Shown here: in pieces, positions 26,563-35,838 of the stretch
Numbering within the stretch: the first letter of the stretch is position 1
Layout: the number at the start of each line of letters is the position of its first letter
Source of the DNA: Mobilibacterium timonense
Lineage (GTDB): Bacteria > Bacillota > Clostridia > Peptostreptococcales > Anaerovoracaceae
DNA length: 64,000 nucleotides
Assembly: GCF_900155555.1 (NCBI RefSeq)
Contig: NZ_FUHN01000008.1
Coordinates: forward strand, 442,117-506,116
Reading direction: 5' to 3'
Program-made: the position numbers and the translations under genes
The notes under the pieces: generated by a model
Databases searched by the model: none
What the model was told of the DNA's origin: nothing
The model's input: the letters and a program-made list of their open reading frames with translations, nothing else

Positions 26563-28446
26563 CTACTCGCCGGCCTCGGCCTTCTCCTTTTCCTTTTTCC
26601 TGTTCTGCTCCTCGACGTACTCGGAGATCACTTCCTTGATCTGCCCGATGACTTCCTCTGGTGGCTCGTCTACCTGTGCGCCAGCCGAGTTCAGGTGTCC
26701 GCCGCCGTTGAACCGTTCCAGGATCACCTGGACGTTTATGCCGCCCAGCGACCTGCCGCTGACCACGGTCTTGTTGTTGTTGTTTTTGCCGGCAGCGAAT
26801 GAAGCCCGCACGCCCTTCACGTTCAGGAGCTGGTCCGCTACCTGGGCGTTGATGACCTGGGCATCTGCGGAATACCCCTCGGTAATGGCGTAAGCCACAC
26901 CGTCTTCAGTATACTCCGCATGAGCGATGGCGTCCGCGCGCATCTGGAAAGTGGATATCTCCATCTGGAAAAATCTCTTTACCTCTGTAGTGTCTGCTCC
27001 GGCCCGCCTCAGCCACGCCGCGGCCTCAAATGTACGCACCCCCGTCTTTATGGAAAAGCTGTTGCTGTCCACGGTTATTCCCGCAAGCAGCGCCTCGGCG
27101 TCGAATTTCTTGATGATCCTCTTATTTGCGGTGTATTGGATGATCTCAGTCATCAGCTCGCTGGTCGACGATGCGTAAGACTCGACGTATGAAAGCACCG
27201 GATTCTCTATGGCGTCCTCCGAAAGCCTGTGATGATCTATGACCACCACTTTTTCCACTATGTCCATCAGCTCCGGGCAGGCAGTCCTTCCTGGCCTGTG
27301 GGTATCCACAACGATGACCAGAGTGTTCCTGTCGCAGATCTCCAGGGCCTTCTCACTGCTGATCACCGGGTAGTTCTCTCTCTCGTGGGCGTAGTACATG
27401 ATCTCCTGGAGAGCCTCGTTGTACTCGTCGATGACTATCTCGGCCTCCTTGTCGTAGTACCTGGCTATCTTGTAGGCGCCGATGGCCGACCCGAATGAAT
27501 CCATGTCAGGCCACTTGTGGCCCATGATAAGAACGTTTCCCGAGTCCTTTATCAGCTGCCGCAGCGCGTGGGCAATGATCCTGGACTTGCCCTTGTTGTT
27601 TTTCTCCATGGACTGCAGCTTTCCGCCGTAGTACTTGGTGCGGTCTCTGTCCTTCACCACGGCCTGGTCGCCTCCCCTGCCCATGGCAAGCTCGAGAGCC
27701 GCCTCGGCCAGCTCCGCCTCTTCTTCCATGGTCTCGCCGTCAAAGCCCATGCCGATGCTTATGCTGACTGGAAAATCTATCTTCGCCTCGATATTCCTTA
27801 TTCTGTCCAGTATTTCGAATTTTGTGTCTATGATCTGCTCTGCGTCTCTCCTGAAAAGCGTGAACACGTAGGTGTCCTCGCTCGTGCTCTCCAGGGAACC
27901 GTTGTATTTCTCGGCCCACTTTCTCAGGATCCTGTCCACCTCCGTAGGCACGGCCATCTTGCTGTCCTCTGTGATGCTGGACATGAGCTCGTCGTAGTTG
28001 TCTATGGAGATGTATGCCAGGCAGATCCTCTCCTCGTTGTAGTGGATCCGCAGCTCTTCACGCTCCGTCACATCGTAAAAGTATACCACCATGTCTCCGT
28101 CCGTCGTTGCGTCGGAGTCGGTGTGGAGCTCGAAGAAGCTGTCGTTTCTCTCTATCTTCGGAAAAACAGGATCCGGCCCTTCCACTGCATCGATCAGTTC
28201 ACTCCTGCGGACCCCCGTGAGCGCAAAGAAGTTGGTGTCTTCGATGTTTTTGTATGTAAAAACAGAAGACATCAGCTGGTTGGCATACTTCACCGAGTCG
28301 TCAGGACCTACCAGACACGCTGGAAATGGTATCCTGTCCATGAACGCCATACCGTCAGGGGCTTCCTTCTGGACCTCAGGTGTAATTTTCACGGCTTCTG
28401 TTTTTACATCGTCTGCGATGTCTTTTCTTACATCCTGGGTACTCAT
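26563..28446 (-). CDS. GdpP-like cyclic-di-AMP phosphodiesterase without membrane segments
   Basis: The 627-residue product has a PAS-like region (about 30-135), a degenerate GGDEF-like domain (about 150-275, ending in GRGGDQAVVKD as in GdpP), a DHH phosphoesterase domain with MGHKWPDMDSFGSA and VVIDHHRL, and a DHHA1 domain ending GGGHLNSAGAQV. GdpP hydrolyses c-di-AMP and so affects potassium, osmotic and wall homeostasis. Usual GdpP proteins begin with two membrane helices; here the N-terminus is hydrophilic throughout, so the enzyme should be cytosolic. Its ATG overlaps the parB stop (ATGA), coupling it to parAB. Confidence 0.88.
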   Translation of the reverse strand: MSTQDVRKDIADDVKTEAVKITPEVQKEAPDGMAFMDRIPFPACLVGPDDSVKYANQLMSSVFTYKNIEDTNFFALTGVRRSELIDAVEGPDPVFPKIERNDSFFELHTDSDATTDGDMVVYFYDVTEREELRIHYNEERICLAYISIDNYDELMSSITEDSKMAVPTEVDRILRKWAEKYNGSLESTSEDTYVFTLFRRDAEQIIDTKFEILDRIRNIEAKIDFPVSISIGMGFDGETMEEEAELAEAALELAMGRGGDQAVVKDRDRTKYYGGKLQSMEKNNKGKSRIIAHALRQLIKDSGNVLIMGHKWPDMDSFGSAIGAYKIARYYDKEAEIVIDEYNEALQEIMYYAHERENYPVISSEKALEICDRNTLVIVVDTHRPGRTACPELMDIVEKVVVIDHHRLSEDAIENPVLSYVESYASSTSELMTEIIQYTANKRIIKKFDAEALLAGITVDSNSFSIKTGVRTFEAAAWLRRAGADTTEVKRFFQMEISTFQMRADAIAHAEYTEDGVAYAITEGYSADAQVINAQVADQLLNVKGVRASFAAGKNNNNKTVVSGRSLGGINVQVILERFNGGGHLNSAGAQVDEPPEEVIGQIKEVISEYVEEQNRKKEKEKAEAGE

Positions 28447-29429
28447 TTAACGCTCCTAAGCAAATCTATGAGACGGTTCAGCTCTTCGAGACTGTAGTAT
28501 TCCATCTCTATCTTTCCGGAATTTTCACTTCCGTTAATGCGGACCTTCGTTCCGGTGATCGTCCTGAGCTCGGATTCGGCCGCAGCCAGGTCCGCTGACT
28601 TCGGAGACTTCGTTCTCTTGCGCTCAGGACGGGCATCGTCCTTGATCTTCTCCGCCAGCCGCTCTGTAGCTCTGACAGAGAGTCCGTCTTTTACTATCTT
28701 GTTGGCGACAGCCTTCTGTTTTTCTTTGTCTTCAATATTTATTATCGTCCTGCCGTGGGCCGCAGACAACTGGCCCTGGCTGATCATATCCTGCACTTCA
28801 GGTGGAAGCTTGAGGAGCCTCATGGAATTCGCTATGTATGCCCTGCTCTTGCCGAGAGACTTGCTCACCTGTGCCTGAGTGAACCCGAACCTGTCCACCA
28901 TCTCTCTCAGACCTGCGGCCTCCTCGATAGGATCCAGGTCCTCGCGCTGCATGTTCTCGATGATGGCTACTATCATGTTCTGCTTCTCGTCGAAGTTGCG
29001 GATCAGGCAAGGGATCTGCTTCATCCCCGCGAGACGGGAAGCCCTCCAGCGCCTCTCGCCAGCCACCAATTCATAGGAAGAGCCTTTTTTCCTTACCACA
29101 ACAGGCTGGATGACTCCGTTCTCCTTGATGGATTCCGCGAGATCCTCCAGCTTTTCCTTGTTGAAATTCTTCCTCGGCTGAGACGCGTTAGGCTTAATGT
29201 CGTCTATATCGACATAGATCACCCTGTCCGGATCATCCTCAGCTGGCGTCTCAGCGCTGACTCCAGCTGCTGCCTTTGAACCTTTGCCTGAAGCTGATGA
29301 TCTCTCCAACTTCCCGGCCTCTGCTGCCGCCTGATGAGCCTCCTGTTCCAGCTCCTCTGGAATTATCGGAGCCGCATCTGCGAACAGAGCGTCCAGACCA
29401 CGCCCAAGGCCTCCTTTTCTTTTAGCCAT
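28443..29429 (-). CDS. parB: Chromosome partitioning protein ParB
   Basis: A CTP-dependent clamp that loads at parS and organises the origin region. The 328-residue product has KGGLGRGLDALF at the start, PNASQPRKNFNKEKLEDLAESIKENGVIQP, the GERRWRASRLAG arginine motif, a helix-turn-helix (FTQAQVSKSLGKSRAYIANSMRLL) and a C-terminal dimerisation segment. The ATG at 29429 has AGGAG upstream and overlaps the end of parA by 8 bp; a longer form to 29468 is not needed. Two parS sites lie just upstream of parA. Confidence 0.95.
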   Translation of the reverse strand: MAKRKGGLGRGLDALFADAAPIIPEELEQEAHQAAAEAGKLERSSASGKGSKAAAGVSAETPAEDDPDRVIYVDIDDIKPNASQPRKNFNKEKLEDLAESIKENGVIQPVVVRKKGSSYELVAGERRWRASRLAGMKQIPCLIRNFDEKQNMIVAIIENMQREDLDPIEEAAGLREMVDRFGFTQAQVSKSLGKSRAYIANSMRLLKLPPEVQDMISQGQLSAAHGRTIINIEDKEKQKAVANKIVKDGLSVRATERLAEKIKDDARPERKRTKSPKSADLAAAESELRTITGTKVRINGSENSGKIEMEYYSLEELNRLIDLLRSVK

Positions 29430-30204
29430 CGTTCTCCTGCTCCTCTCTCTGAAGGAACTCCACGGCAAATCTCTGATATGCCTTAGCTCCGGTGGAGCTT
29501 GGATCGTACTTCACTACCGGCATTCCGTAGCTTGGCGCCTCCGCAAGCCTTACGTTTCTTGGGATGACCGTGCTGTACACCAGTGCGCCGAAGTATTTTT
29601 TTACCTCGTTCACCACCTGGATAGACAGGTTAGTTCTTCCGTCAAACATGCTCAGTATTACTCCGGAGATCTTCAGATTCGGATTCATGTTCTTCCTCAC
29701 CAGCTCGATGGTGTTCATGAGCTGACTTACTCCCTCCAGGGCGTAGAACTCGCACTGGATAGGTATGAGAACACTGTCAACAGCTGTCAGCGAGTTGATG
29801 GTGAGGAGGCCAAGTGAAGGAGGACAGTCTATGAATATGTAGTCATAGTCCGCTCTCAGTCTGTCGATGGCCTTCTTCAGCGTCTTCTCTCTTCCCTCGA
29901 TGTTTACAAGCTCTATCTCCGCACCTGACAGGTCCACACTTGCCGGGATGATACTGAGGTTCTTGGTCTTTGTTTTCAGTATCGCCTTTCTTACGTCAAA
30001 GTCTTCGTTGATGAGCACATCATAAAGGGTGTAGTCCAGGTTTCTCTTGGTTATACCGATCCCGCTGGTGGTGTTTCCCTGCGGGTCAATATCCACTACG
30101 AGCACCTTCTTTCCCTTGAGTGCAAGACATGCACTGAGGTTGATGTTTGTAGTGGTCTTCCCCACTCCGCCCTTCTGATTGAAAATAGCGATAGCTTTAC
30201 CCAT
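29422..30204 (-). CDS. parA: Chromosome partitioning ATPase ParA (Soj)
   Basis: A deviant Walker-type ATPase that works with ParB in origin segregation and often regulates DnaA. The 260-residue product starts MGKAIAIFNQKGGVGKTTTNINL with the signature-lysine P-loop, followed by VVDIDPQGNTTSGIG, FIDCPPSLGLLTINSL and PIQCEFYALEGVSQL. GGAGG lies 7 nt before the ATG at 30204. An upstream reading to 30399 runs through a parS site and is rejected. It is the first gene of a parA-parB-gdpP set. Confidence 0.96.
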   Translation of the reverse strand: MGKAIAIFNQKGGVGKTTTNINLSACLALKGKKVLVVDIDPQGNTTSGIGITKRNLDYTLYDVLINEDFDVRKAILKTKTKNLSIIPASVDLSGAEIELVNIEGREKTLKKAIDRLRADYDYIFIDCPPSLGLLTINSLTAVDSVLIPIQCEFYALEGVSQLMNTIELVRKNMNPNLKISGVILSMFDGRTNLSIQVVNEVKKYFGALVYSTVIPRNVRLAEAPSYGMPVVKYDPSSTGAKAYQRFAVEFLQREEQENDG

Positions 30205-30322
30205 ATATTTTCCTCCGTAAATGAGACTTTGTAGATTATACAACACCGGCCATCCTTTTTCTATGTTCTGAGTGTGAAGTGAGGCCATTTCTGGTTTTTT
30301 TATACTTGTTTTTATGACTGGA

Positions 30323-30338
30323 TGTTTCACGTGAAACA
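30323..30338. promoter_or_regulatory. parS site 1
   Basis: TGTTTCACGTGAAACA matches the Bacillus-type parS consensus exactly as a perfect 16-bp palindrome. It lies about 120 bp upstream of parA. Confidence 0.95.
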
Positions 30339-30375
30339 TTTTCGTCTCATTTTGTGATATTTTATCCCTGATGGT

Positions 30376-30405
30376 CATGGAATGTTTCACGTGAAACATT
30401 CCATG
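30376..30405. promoter_or_regulatory. parS site 2 inside a perfect 30-bp palindrome
   Basis: The 16-bp parS core at 30383-30398 is identical to site 1 and lies 60 bp from it. The dyad symmetry extends 7 bp further on each side (CATGGAA and TTCCATG), so 30 bp are perfectly palindromic. It abuts the rsmG terminator. Confidence 0.95.
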
Positions 30406-30430
30406 AAAAAAGCAGGCCCCATTTCCTGCT
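30406..30430 (-). terminator. Intrinsic terminator after rsmG
   Basis: On the minus strand AGCAGG, an 8-nt loop and CCTGCT are followed by TTTTT. It lies between rsmG and parA, directly next to the second parS. Confidence 0.8.
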
Positions 30431-30529
30431 GGAAAATGTAAAGCCCGCCCGCAACTATCAACTGCAGTTCAGACTGATGTACAATTCAGAGCACTGCCGT
30501 ACCAGGACCGTTGAACAACTGTATATAAC

Positions 30530-31369
30530 CTACCTTATCGGTGCCTTCCTGGCCACACCAGCCTTTCTCGGATACTTGGCCGGAGTAGGTCTGATCTTCC
30601 TGATGGTGACCAGCTTGTGCATAGTCATGGAAGGGTCTTCGCTTTCCACATCTATGACATCTTCCAGCTCTCCTCCAAGAGTCTTTATCGCTTTTTCGGC
30701 CTTGTCCACTTCCTCCTGGGCCTTCTCTCCTTTGTATGCAACGAAAAGTCCTCCCACCTTTACGAAAGGCAGGCACCACTCCGCGAGCACGTTAAGGGAA
30801 GCGACCGCCCTGGATACGCAGACATCGAAACCTTCCCTGAAGTCATCCTGATGTCCCAGGTCCTCTGCCCTGCCATGTACGACCTGAATATTGGATATAC
30901 TCAGATCCTCGACGATCTCTCTGATAATAGAAAGCTTCTTATTCACAGAGTCTATGAGAACGAACTGGGAGCCCGGATTAGATAAAGCAAGTGGAACTCC
31001 TGGAAGACCGGCTCCAGTGCCCACGTCTATCACACGAGGCTTTCCTCTCATGTCTTCAAGTTTGTTCACAGCAAGAGAGTCGACGATGTTCTTCTGGAGA
31101 AAATCGTCTCTGTTGTCTACACCTGTGAGGTTGACCATTTCATTCCAAGCGAGTATGGCGTTCATATATGCGCACATGCGCACTGCAGAGTCATTTCCGT
31201 AGAGCTTGATGAGATCGTTCACGGTCTTCCTTGACCTCACACGAGCTTCAGAATCGTCCTGATTCAGTTCTTCATAGTCTATCTTGAATTCGGACAGATC
31301 CTTTTCGAGAACGCCAGCCTGAAACTTTGCCTTTTTAATCTCGGCATCTATCAGCTTCTGGTCGATCAT
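30530..31369 (-). CDS. rsmG: 16S rRNA (guanine527-N7)-methyltransferase
   Basis: Methylates the N7 of G527 in 16S rRNA; loss confers low-level streptomycin resistance. The 279-residue product contains VNLTGVDNRDDFLQKNIVDSLAV, SAM-binding VIDVGTGAGLPGVPLALSNP, VLIDSVNKKLSII and VSRAVASLNVLAEWCLP. About 40 extra residues precede the usual start, and the C-terminus has a basic tail. The gene start overlaps the end of mnmG by 35 bp, so the two are translationally close. Confidence 0.95.
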   Translation of the reverse strand: MIDQKLIDAEIKKAKFQAGVLEKDLSEFKIDYEELNQDDSEARVRSRKTVNDLIKLYGNDSAVRMCAYMNAILAWNEMVNLTGVDNRDDFLQKNIVDSLAVNKLEDMRGKPRVIDVGTGAGLPGVPLALSNPGSQFVLIDSVNKKLSIIREIVEDLSISNIQVVHGRAEDLGHQDDFREGFDVCVSRAVASLNVLAEWCLPFVKVGGLFVAYKGEKAQEEVDKAEKAIKTLGGELEDVIDVESEDPSMTMHKLVTIRKIRPTPAKYPRKAGVARKAPIR

Positions 31370-33290
31370 TGCCTTTCACCTTCCTGCTCCTGCTTTCCTT
31401 CTCGAGATAAATGAGGAGAACATTCACGTCCGCCGGGTTCACTCCAGAGATACGGCTGGCCTGCCCCACCGTCTCAGGCCTGATACGGTTCAGCTTTTCG
31501 ACGGCCTCAAGACGAAGACCTCTGATGCTGCCGTAATCGATATTCTCGGGAAGCCTCCTGTTCTCCATCTGTCGAAGCTTCTTCACGTTAGAGCGCTGTT
31601 TCTCTATATAACCTGCGTACTTTATCTCGACCTCTATCTCAGTGATCTCATTTCTGGTAAGCCGGGGCCTTGTTTCATCATCCACTCTTTCGAGATAATC
31701 ATATCGCACTTCAGGCCTCTTTAGCAAATCGAAAAAGCACGGATTATCCCTCGACTCAGGAGCCCCAATCTCTCTAAGGAATTCCTGCATCGAAGCCATG
31801 TCGATCCTTTTGTGTTTAAGGCGATCCACCTCGTCGGATATACGCTGCTGCTTCCTGAGATATTTTTCATATCTTTCCTGACTCACAGATCCATAGGCAT
31901 ATCCAATAGGGGTCAGCCTCTGATCCGCGTTATCCTGTCTGAGGAGGAGCCTGTACTCCGCTCTTGAGGTGAGAATCCTGTAAGGCTCATCAGTGCCTTT
32001 TGTCACCAGGTCGTCGATGAGAACTCCGATGTATGCCTGGTCTCTGCGGAGGACCAGAGGATCCATACCCTGTATCTTTCTTGCGGAGTTGATTCCGGCG
32101 ATGATCCCCTGAGCTGCCGCCTCCTCGTATCCGGAGCTGCCGTTGAACTGCCCGGCACAGAACAGGTTTTTCACCCTCTTGCTCTCCAGGCTCGGCCTCA
32201 GGCTGAGAGGATCGATGCAGTCGTATTCGATGGCGTACGCCGGCCTGACAATCTCTCCATGCTCCAGCCCCGGTATGGTATGGTAAAAGCTCTCCTGAAC
32301 GTCCTCCGGCAGGCTCGTGGACATGCCCTGTATGTACATCTCATCCGTATCGAGGCCTTCCGGCTCCACGAAAAGCTGGTGCCTCTTTCTGTCTCTGAAT
32401 CTAGACACTTTGTCCTCTATAGACGGACAGTATCTCGGCCCCACACCGGTTATATTTCCGGAATACATGGCGCTCCTGTGTATGTTGTCCAGTATTATTT
32501 TATGGGTGTCCTCATTAGTATACGAGAGCCAGCAGTCCGCCCTGTTGCCGCCGATGTCCCTGCCTTCGTTCATGAAGGAAAAAGGAACTATCTGGTCGTC
32601 GCCATGCTGCACCTTCATTTTAGAATAGTCCAGTGAGCGACCGAGCATGCGCGCAGGCGTGCCGGTCTTGAACCTCCTCAGCGGGAACCCCTCACGATAG
32701 AGATTATCCGCAAGCTCGTCAGAAGCGGCCAGGCCCGACGGACCTCCGGAATACGCCGCATCTCCGATGAATATTTTTCCACCGAGAAAAGTGCCTGTAG
32801 CCATCACAGCAGTCCTGCAGCTGTACCTGGCCATCGCCTTCGTTACGACTCCGCAGACCGCACCGTCATCGTTGATTATGAGGTCGGTGACCTCCGCCTG
32901 TTTCAGGAAAAGGTTTTCCTGATCCTCGATGGTCTTCTTCATCTCGAGATGGTACCGGTTCTTGTCGGCCTGCGCCCTGAGGGAGTGGACCGCCGGGCCC
33001 TTGGATGTGTTGAGCATTTTGCTCTGGATGAATGTCTTGTCGATGTTTATCCCCATCTCCCCTCCGAGGGCATCCACCTCGCATACGAGATGGCCCTTCC
33101 CGGTGCCTCCGATGGAAGGGTTGCACGGCATCATGGCCACTGCCTCCAGATTCATAGAAAGCATTAGCGTCTTCATGCCCATTCTGGCGGAGATCAGCCC
33201 TGCCTCGCAGCCGGCATGCCCGGCCCCGATGACGATAGTATCGAAGTCTCCCATAAAAGAGTATTCAGAAAGATCGTCTGTTATCCTCAT
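31335..33290 (-). CDS. mnmG: tRNA uridine-5-carboxymethylaminomethyl synthesis enzyme MnmG (GidA)
   Basis: With MnmE it modifies the wobble uridine of several tRNAs using FAD. The 651-residue product has the FAD fingerprint DTIVIGAGHAGCEAGLISARMG, a PCNPSIGGTGKGHLVCEVDALGG block, the FCAGQFNGSSGYEEAAAQG motif and a helical C-terminal domain. AGGAG precedes the ATG at 33290. It follows mnmE by about 70 bp in the usual mnmE-mnmG-rsmG order. Confidence 0.97.
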   Translation of the reverse strand: MRITDDLSEYSFMGDFDTIVIGAGHAGCEAGLISARMGMKTLMLSMNLEAVAMMPCNPSIGGTGKGHLVCEVDALGGEMGINIDKTFIQSKMLNTSKGPAVHSLRAQADKNRYHLEMKKTIEDQENLFLKQAEVTDLIINDDGAVCGVVTKAMARYSCRTAVMATGTFLGGKIFIGDAAYSGGPSGLAASDELADNLYREGFPLRRFKTGTPARMLGRSLDYSKMKVQHGDDQIVPFSFMNEGRDIGGNRADCWLSYTNEDTHKIILDNIHRSAMYSGNITGVGPRYCPSIEDKVSRFRDRKRHQLFVEPEGLDTDEMYIQGMSTSLPEDVQESFYHTIPGLEHGEIVRPAYAIEYDCIDPLSLRPSLESKRVKNLFCAGQFNGSSGYEEAAAQGIIAGINSARKIQGMDPLVLRRDQAYIGVLIDDLVTKGTDEPYRILTSRAEYRLLLRQDNADQRLTPIGYAYGSVSQERYEKYLRKQQRISDEVDRLKHKRIDMASMQEFLREIGAPESRDNPCFFDLLKRPEVRYDYLERVDDETRPRLTRNEITEIEVEIKYAGYIEKQRSNVKKLRQMENRRLPENIDYGSIRGLRLEAVEKLNRIRPETVGQASRISGVNPADVNVLLIYLEKESRSRKVKGNDRPEADRCRD

Positions 33291-33362
33291 TTATCTCCTA
33301 AATCTGTATATATAAAATGATAAAACAATTTGCAAATCTGTATATGAATCGCAGTAAAAATT

Positions 33363-34763
33363 CTATTTACCAAGACAGAATCTCGAGAAAACAGCGTCGA
33401 GTATCTGGTCACCCGCTTCTTCGCCTATGACCTCTCCGAGGATGTCATAGGCGCTGTGTACACCGAGTTCGCAGATCTCCAGAGCCTCTCCTGCCCTGAG
33501 CATACGGACGGCGCTGTCTGCCTGTTCGCACGCCCTTTCCAGGGCATCGAGCTGTCTCTCGCTGGTGACCACGGCAGATGGTATCTGGCTGCCGGTACCG
33601 GCAAAGATCATCCTCTCGATCTCCTGACTTACTTTCTCTACGCTGATATCGAGGTATTTTCCTTCAAGCAGCGAAGTCTGTATAACGCGCGGATCATCAA
33701 GGATCTCCCCTATATCAGCCTCTCCAGATAAAGCACTCAGATCCTCTTTGTTCAGGATTGTAATGGTACGCTCCTCCTTGCCGCACTCTCTGATAGCCCT
33801 GGCTATCTCCCTGTCCTCATCGCTGAGAGGACGGCTGCCGTCGACCACAAAGAGAACGACATCTGCACGTTCCAGTGCTTTCCTGGACCGGTCTATTCCG
33901 ATCTGTTCCACCTGATCCTGGGTATCCCTTATGCCAGCCGTGTCCTCAAGAATCACCGGCATGCCACCGACGTCCATCATCTCCTGTATGGTGTCCCTGG
34001 TCGTCCCTGGCACGTCTGTGACGATGGCCCGTTCCTCTCCCAGGAGGCCGTTAAGAAGAGAAGACTTTCCGGCGTTAGGGCTTCCAACTATTGCGACCTT
34101 GACACCTTCGCGTGTGATCCTTCCCGCCGGAGCGCTGTTGATGAGACTGACGATATTTTCTTTTTCCCGGGAAACGTCGCTGACAAAAGCATCGTATTCC
34201 ATCTCCTCTATGTCCTCGTCTGGAAAATCGATGTTCACGGCCATCTGCGCCAGAACATCCAGAAGGCCCTGGCGTATCTCGCGTATGCGCCTTCCCAGGC
34301 TTCCCTCCAGCTGGCTCTCGGCGATCGTATAAGGAAGATCGGTCTTTGCGCTGATGATGTCCATCACAGCCTCCGCCTGGGTCAGGTCCAGCCGACCGTT
34401 CATGAATGCGAGTTTGGTGAACTCGCCCGGCTCCGCGAGGCGGGCGCCGTTTCTGATGACCGTCCGCAGGATCTTTTTCATTCCGACGGGACCTCCGTGA
34501 GCCTGTATCTCTACCACGTCCTCGCAGGTGTAACTGTGTGGAGCCTTCATGTATATGAAGACAGCCTCGTCGATCACCGCTTCCGGCCCGGTCTTGTCCG
34601 GGTCGACGACATGTCCGAAGTAGACGTGACGAGGCGCCGGATCTTCAGGGCACTCGGAAAAGACTTTTTTCATTATGCCCAGTGATCCGTCACCGCTTAT
34701 TCTGACTATGCCGACGCCGCCCTGCCCGGGGGGTGTGGATATCGCTGCAATAATATCTGACAT
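33363..34763 (-). CDS. mnmE: tRNA modification GTPase MnmE (TrmE)
   Basis: Partner of MnmG in wobble-uridine modification. The 466-residue product has the N-terminal folate-binding domain (AAISTPPGQGGVGIVRISGD), the inserted G-domain (GSPNAGKSSLLNGLLG; TDVPGTTRDTIQE; DTAGIRDTQDQVEQIG; LNKEDL) and the C-terminal FCLGK with its conserved cysteine. The start is uncertain: 34763 (MSDIIAA) fits the family, but no clear ribosome binding site is visible, and 34775 is an alternative. Confidence 0.95.
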   Translation of the reverse strand: MSDIIAAISTPPGQGGVGIVRISGDGSLGIMKKVFSECPEDPAPRHVYFGHVVDPDKTGPEAVIDEAVFIYMKAPHSYTCEDVVEIQAHGGPVGMKKILRTVIRNGARLAEPGEFTKLAFMNGRLDLTQAEAVMDIISAKTDLPYTIAESQLEGSLGRRIREIRQGLLDVLAQMAVNIDFPDEDIEEMEYDAFVSDVSREKENIVSLINSAPAGRITREGVKVAIVGSPNAGKSSLLNGLLGEERAIVTDVPGTTRDTIQEMMDVGGMPVILEDTAGIRDTQDQVEQIGIDRSRKALERADVVLFVVDGSRPLSDEDREIARAIRECGKEERTITILNKEDLSALSGEADIGEILDDPRVIQTSLLEGKYLDISVEKVSQEIERMIFAGTGSQIPSAVVTSERQLDALERACEQADSAVRMLRAGEALEICELGVHSAYDILGEVIGEEAGDQILDAVFSRFCLGK

Positions 34764-34842
34764 TTTAAACACCATGCCATATGTGTCACTTGGACACTTT
34801 AATGAGAAACGTCCATTTTGACACACCAACAATAACTAAACA

Positions 34843-34872
34843 ATTATACTCTCAATAACATACCCGGGTAAA
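34843..34872 (-). promoter_or_regulatory. Predicted promoter of mnmE
   Basis: On the minus strand TTTACC, an 18-bp spacer and a consensus TATAAT lie about 80 bp before mnmE and directly after the jag terminator. An inverted repeat TGTGTCA/TGACACA (34780-34824) lies between it and the gene. Confidence 0.5.
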
Positions 34873-34873
34873 T

Positions 34874-34912
34874 AAAAATGACTCGTCCCGGGTGCTCCCC
34901 GAAGATGAGTCA
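34874..34912 (-). terminator. Intrinsic terminator of the rpmH-jag operon
   Basis: On the minus strand TGACTC pairs with GAGTCA around a GC-rich inner section (CGGGG...CCCGGG) and is followed by TTTTTATTT. It lies just after jag. Confidence 0.75.
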
Positions 34913-34947
34913 CTTTTACTAACATAACTGCCAGATCCGGCTGTGCC

Positions 34948-35838
34948 CTACTTGAGCTCGATGATGACCCTTCTGTAAGGATCCTTTCCCTCGCTCCTGG
35001 TCTTCACTCTTGGGTGATTCTGCAGCGTAGCGTGGATGACCTTTCTCTCGTAAGGATTCATAGGCTCGAGGGTGATGCTCCTCTCTGTTCTCTCCACCTT
35101 GCCAGCGAGCCTGTTGGCGAGGTCGATGAGCGTCTGCTCTCTCTTGGCCCTGTAGTTCTCGGCGTCAAGAACGACCCTGATGTACTCCTCGCTGTCCTTG
35201 TTTACCACGAGGCCCGCGAGGTACTGGATGGAGTCGAGTGTCTGTCCTCTCTTGCCGATGATAGTACCGGTGTCCTTACCGGAAATATCCACGTGGACGA
35301 AGTTCTTTCCGACTTTTACCTGGAAATCCAGGTCCAGGCCCATCTCCTTCGTGACCTCCTGCAGGAAGTCCTTCACGGGATGCTCTTCCACAGGCTCCAG
35401 GTCGGAAAGGTCGAACATCAGTGAGACCTGAGGTCTGCTCTGTCTCCTCCTGCTCTTTCCCCTCTTCCTGTCCTTCCTGTTCTTTCTCTCCGCAGCTCTT
35501 GCGGACTCGCTGGCCCTGGCGTCCTCCAGCTCTTCCTGTTCGAATCTGTCGTAATCTTCTCTGATCTCATCAGGCACCTCGATCTCCCTGTTCTCAGGCA
35601 GATCCGCAAGTATCCTGTCGATATCGTCAAACTTGGCCTTTTCTTTGCGGCTGTTATCGGCAACATCCTCTTTGGCTGTCACTCTGACTCTGGCAAGCTT
35701 TGATCCGATGCCGAGAAAACCACTGGAGCTCTCCTCCAGCACCTCAACATCCACATCCTCTCTTGTGAGCTTGAGTTCCTTCAGCGCGAGGTCGACTGCC
35801 GTATCAACATCCACACCCCATTTCTCCGAAGATCTCAT
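34948..35838 (-). CDS. jag: RNA-binding protein Jag/KhpB
   Basis: The 296-residue product has an N-terminal Jag_N domain (ESSSGFLGIGSKLARVRV), an acidic then basic linker (RKNRKDRKRGKSRRRQS), a type II KH domain with GTIIGKRGQTLDSIQYL, and a C-terminal R3H domain (ENYRAKREQTLIDLANRLA; MNPYERKVIHATLQ). KhpB binds RNA with KhpA and influences cell elongation and division. It lies directly downstream of yidC with no gap, as in most Firmicutes. Confidence 0.95.
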   Translation of the reverse strand: MRSSEKWGVDVDTAVDLALKELKLTREDVDVEVLEESSSGFLGIGSKLARVRVTAKEDVADNSRKEKAKFDDIDRILADLPENREIEVPDEIREDYDRFEQEELEDARASESARAAERKNRKDRKRGKSRRRQSRPQVSLMFDLSDLEPVEEHPVKDFLQEVTKEMGLDLDFQVKVGKNFVHVDISGKDTGTIIGKRGQTLDSIQYLAGLVVNKDSEEYIRVVLDAENYRAKREQTLIDLANRLAGKVERTERSITLEPMNPYERKVIHATLQNHPRVKTRSEGKDPYRRVIIELK

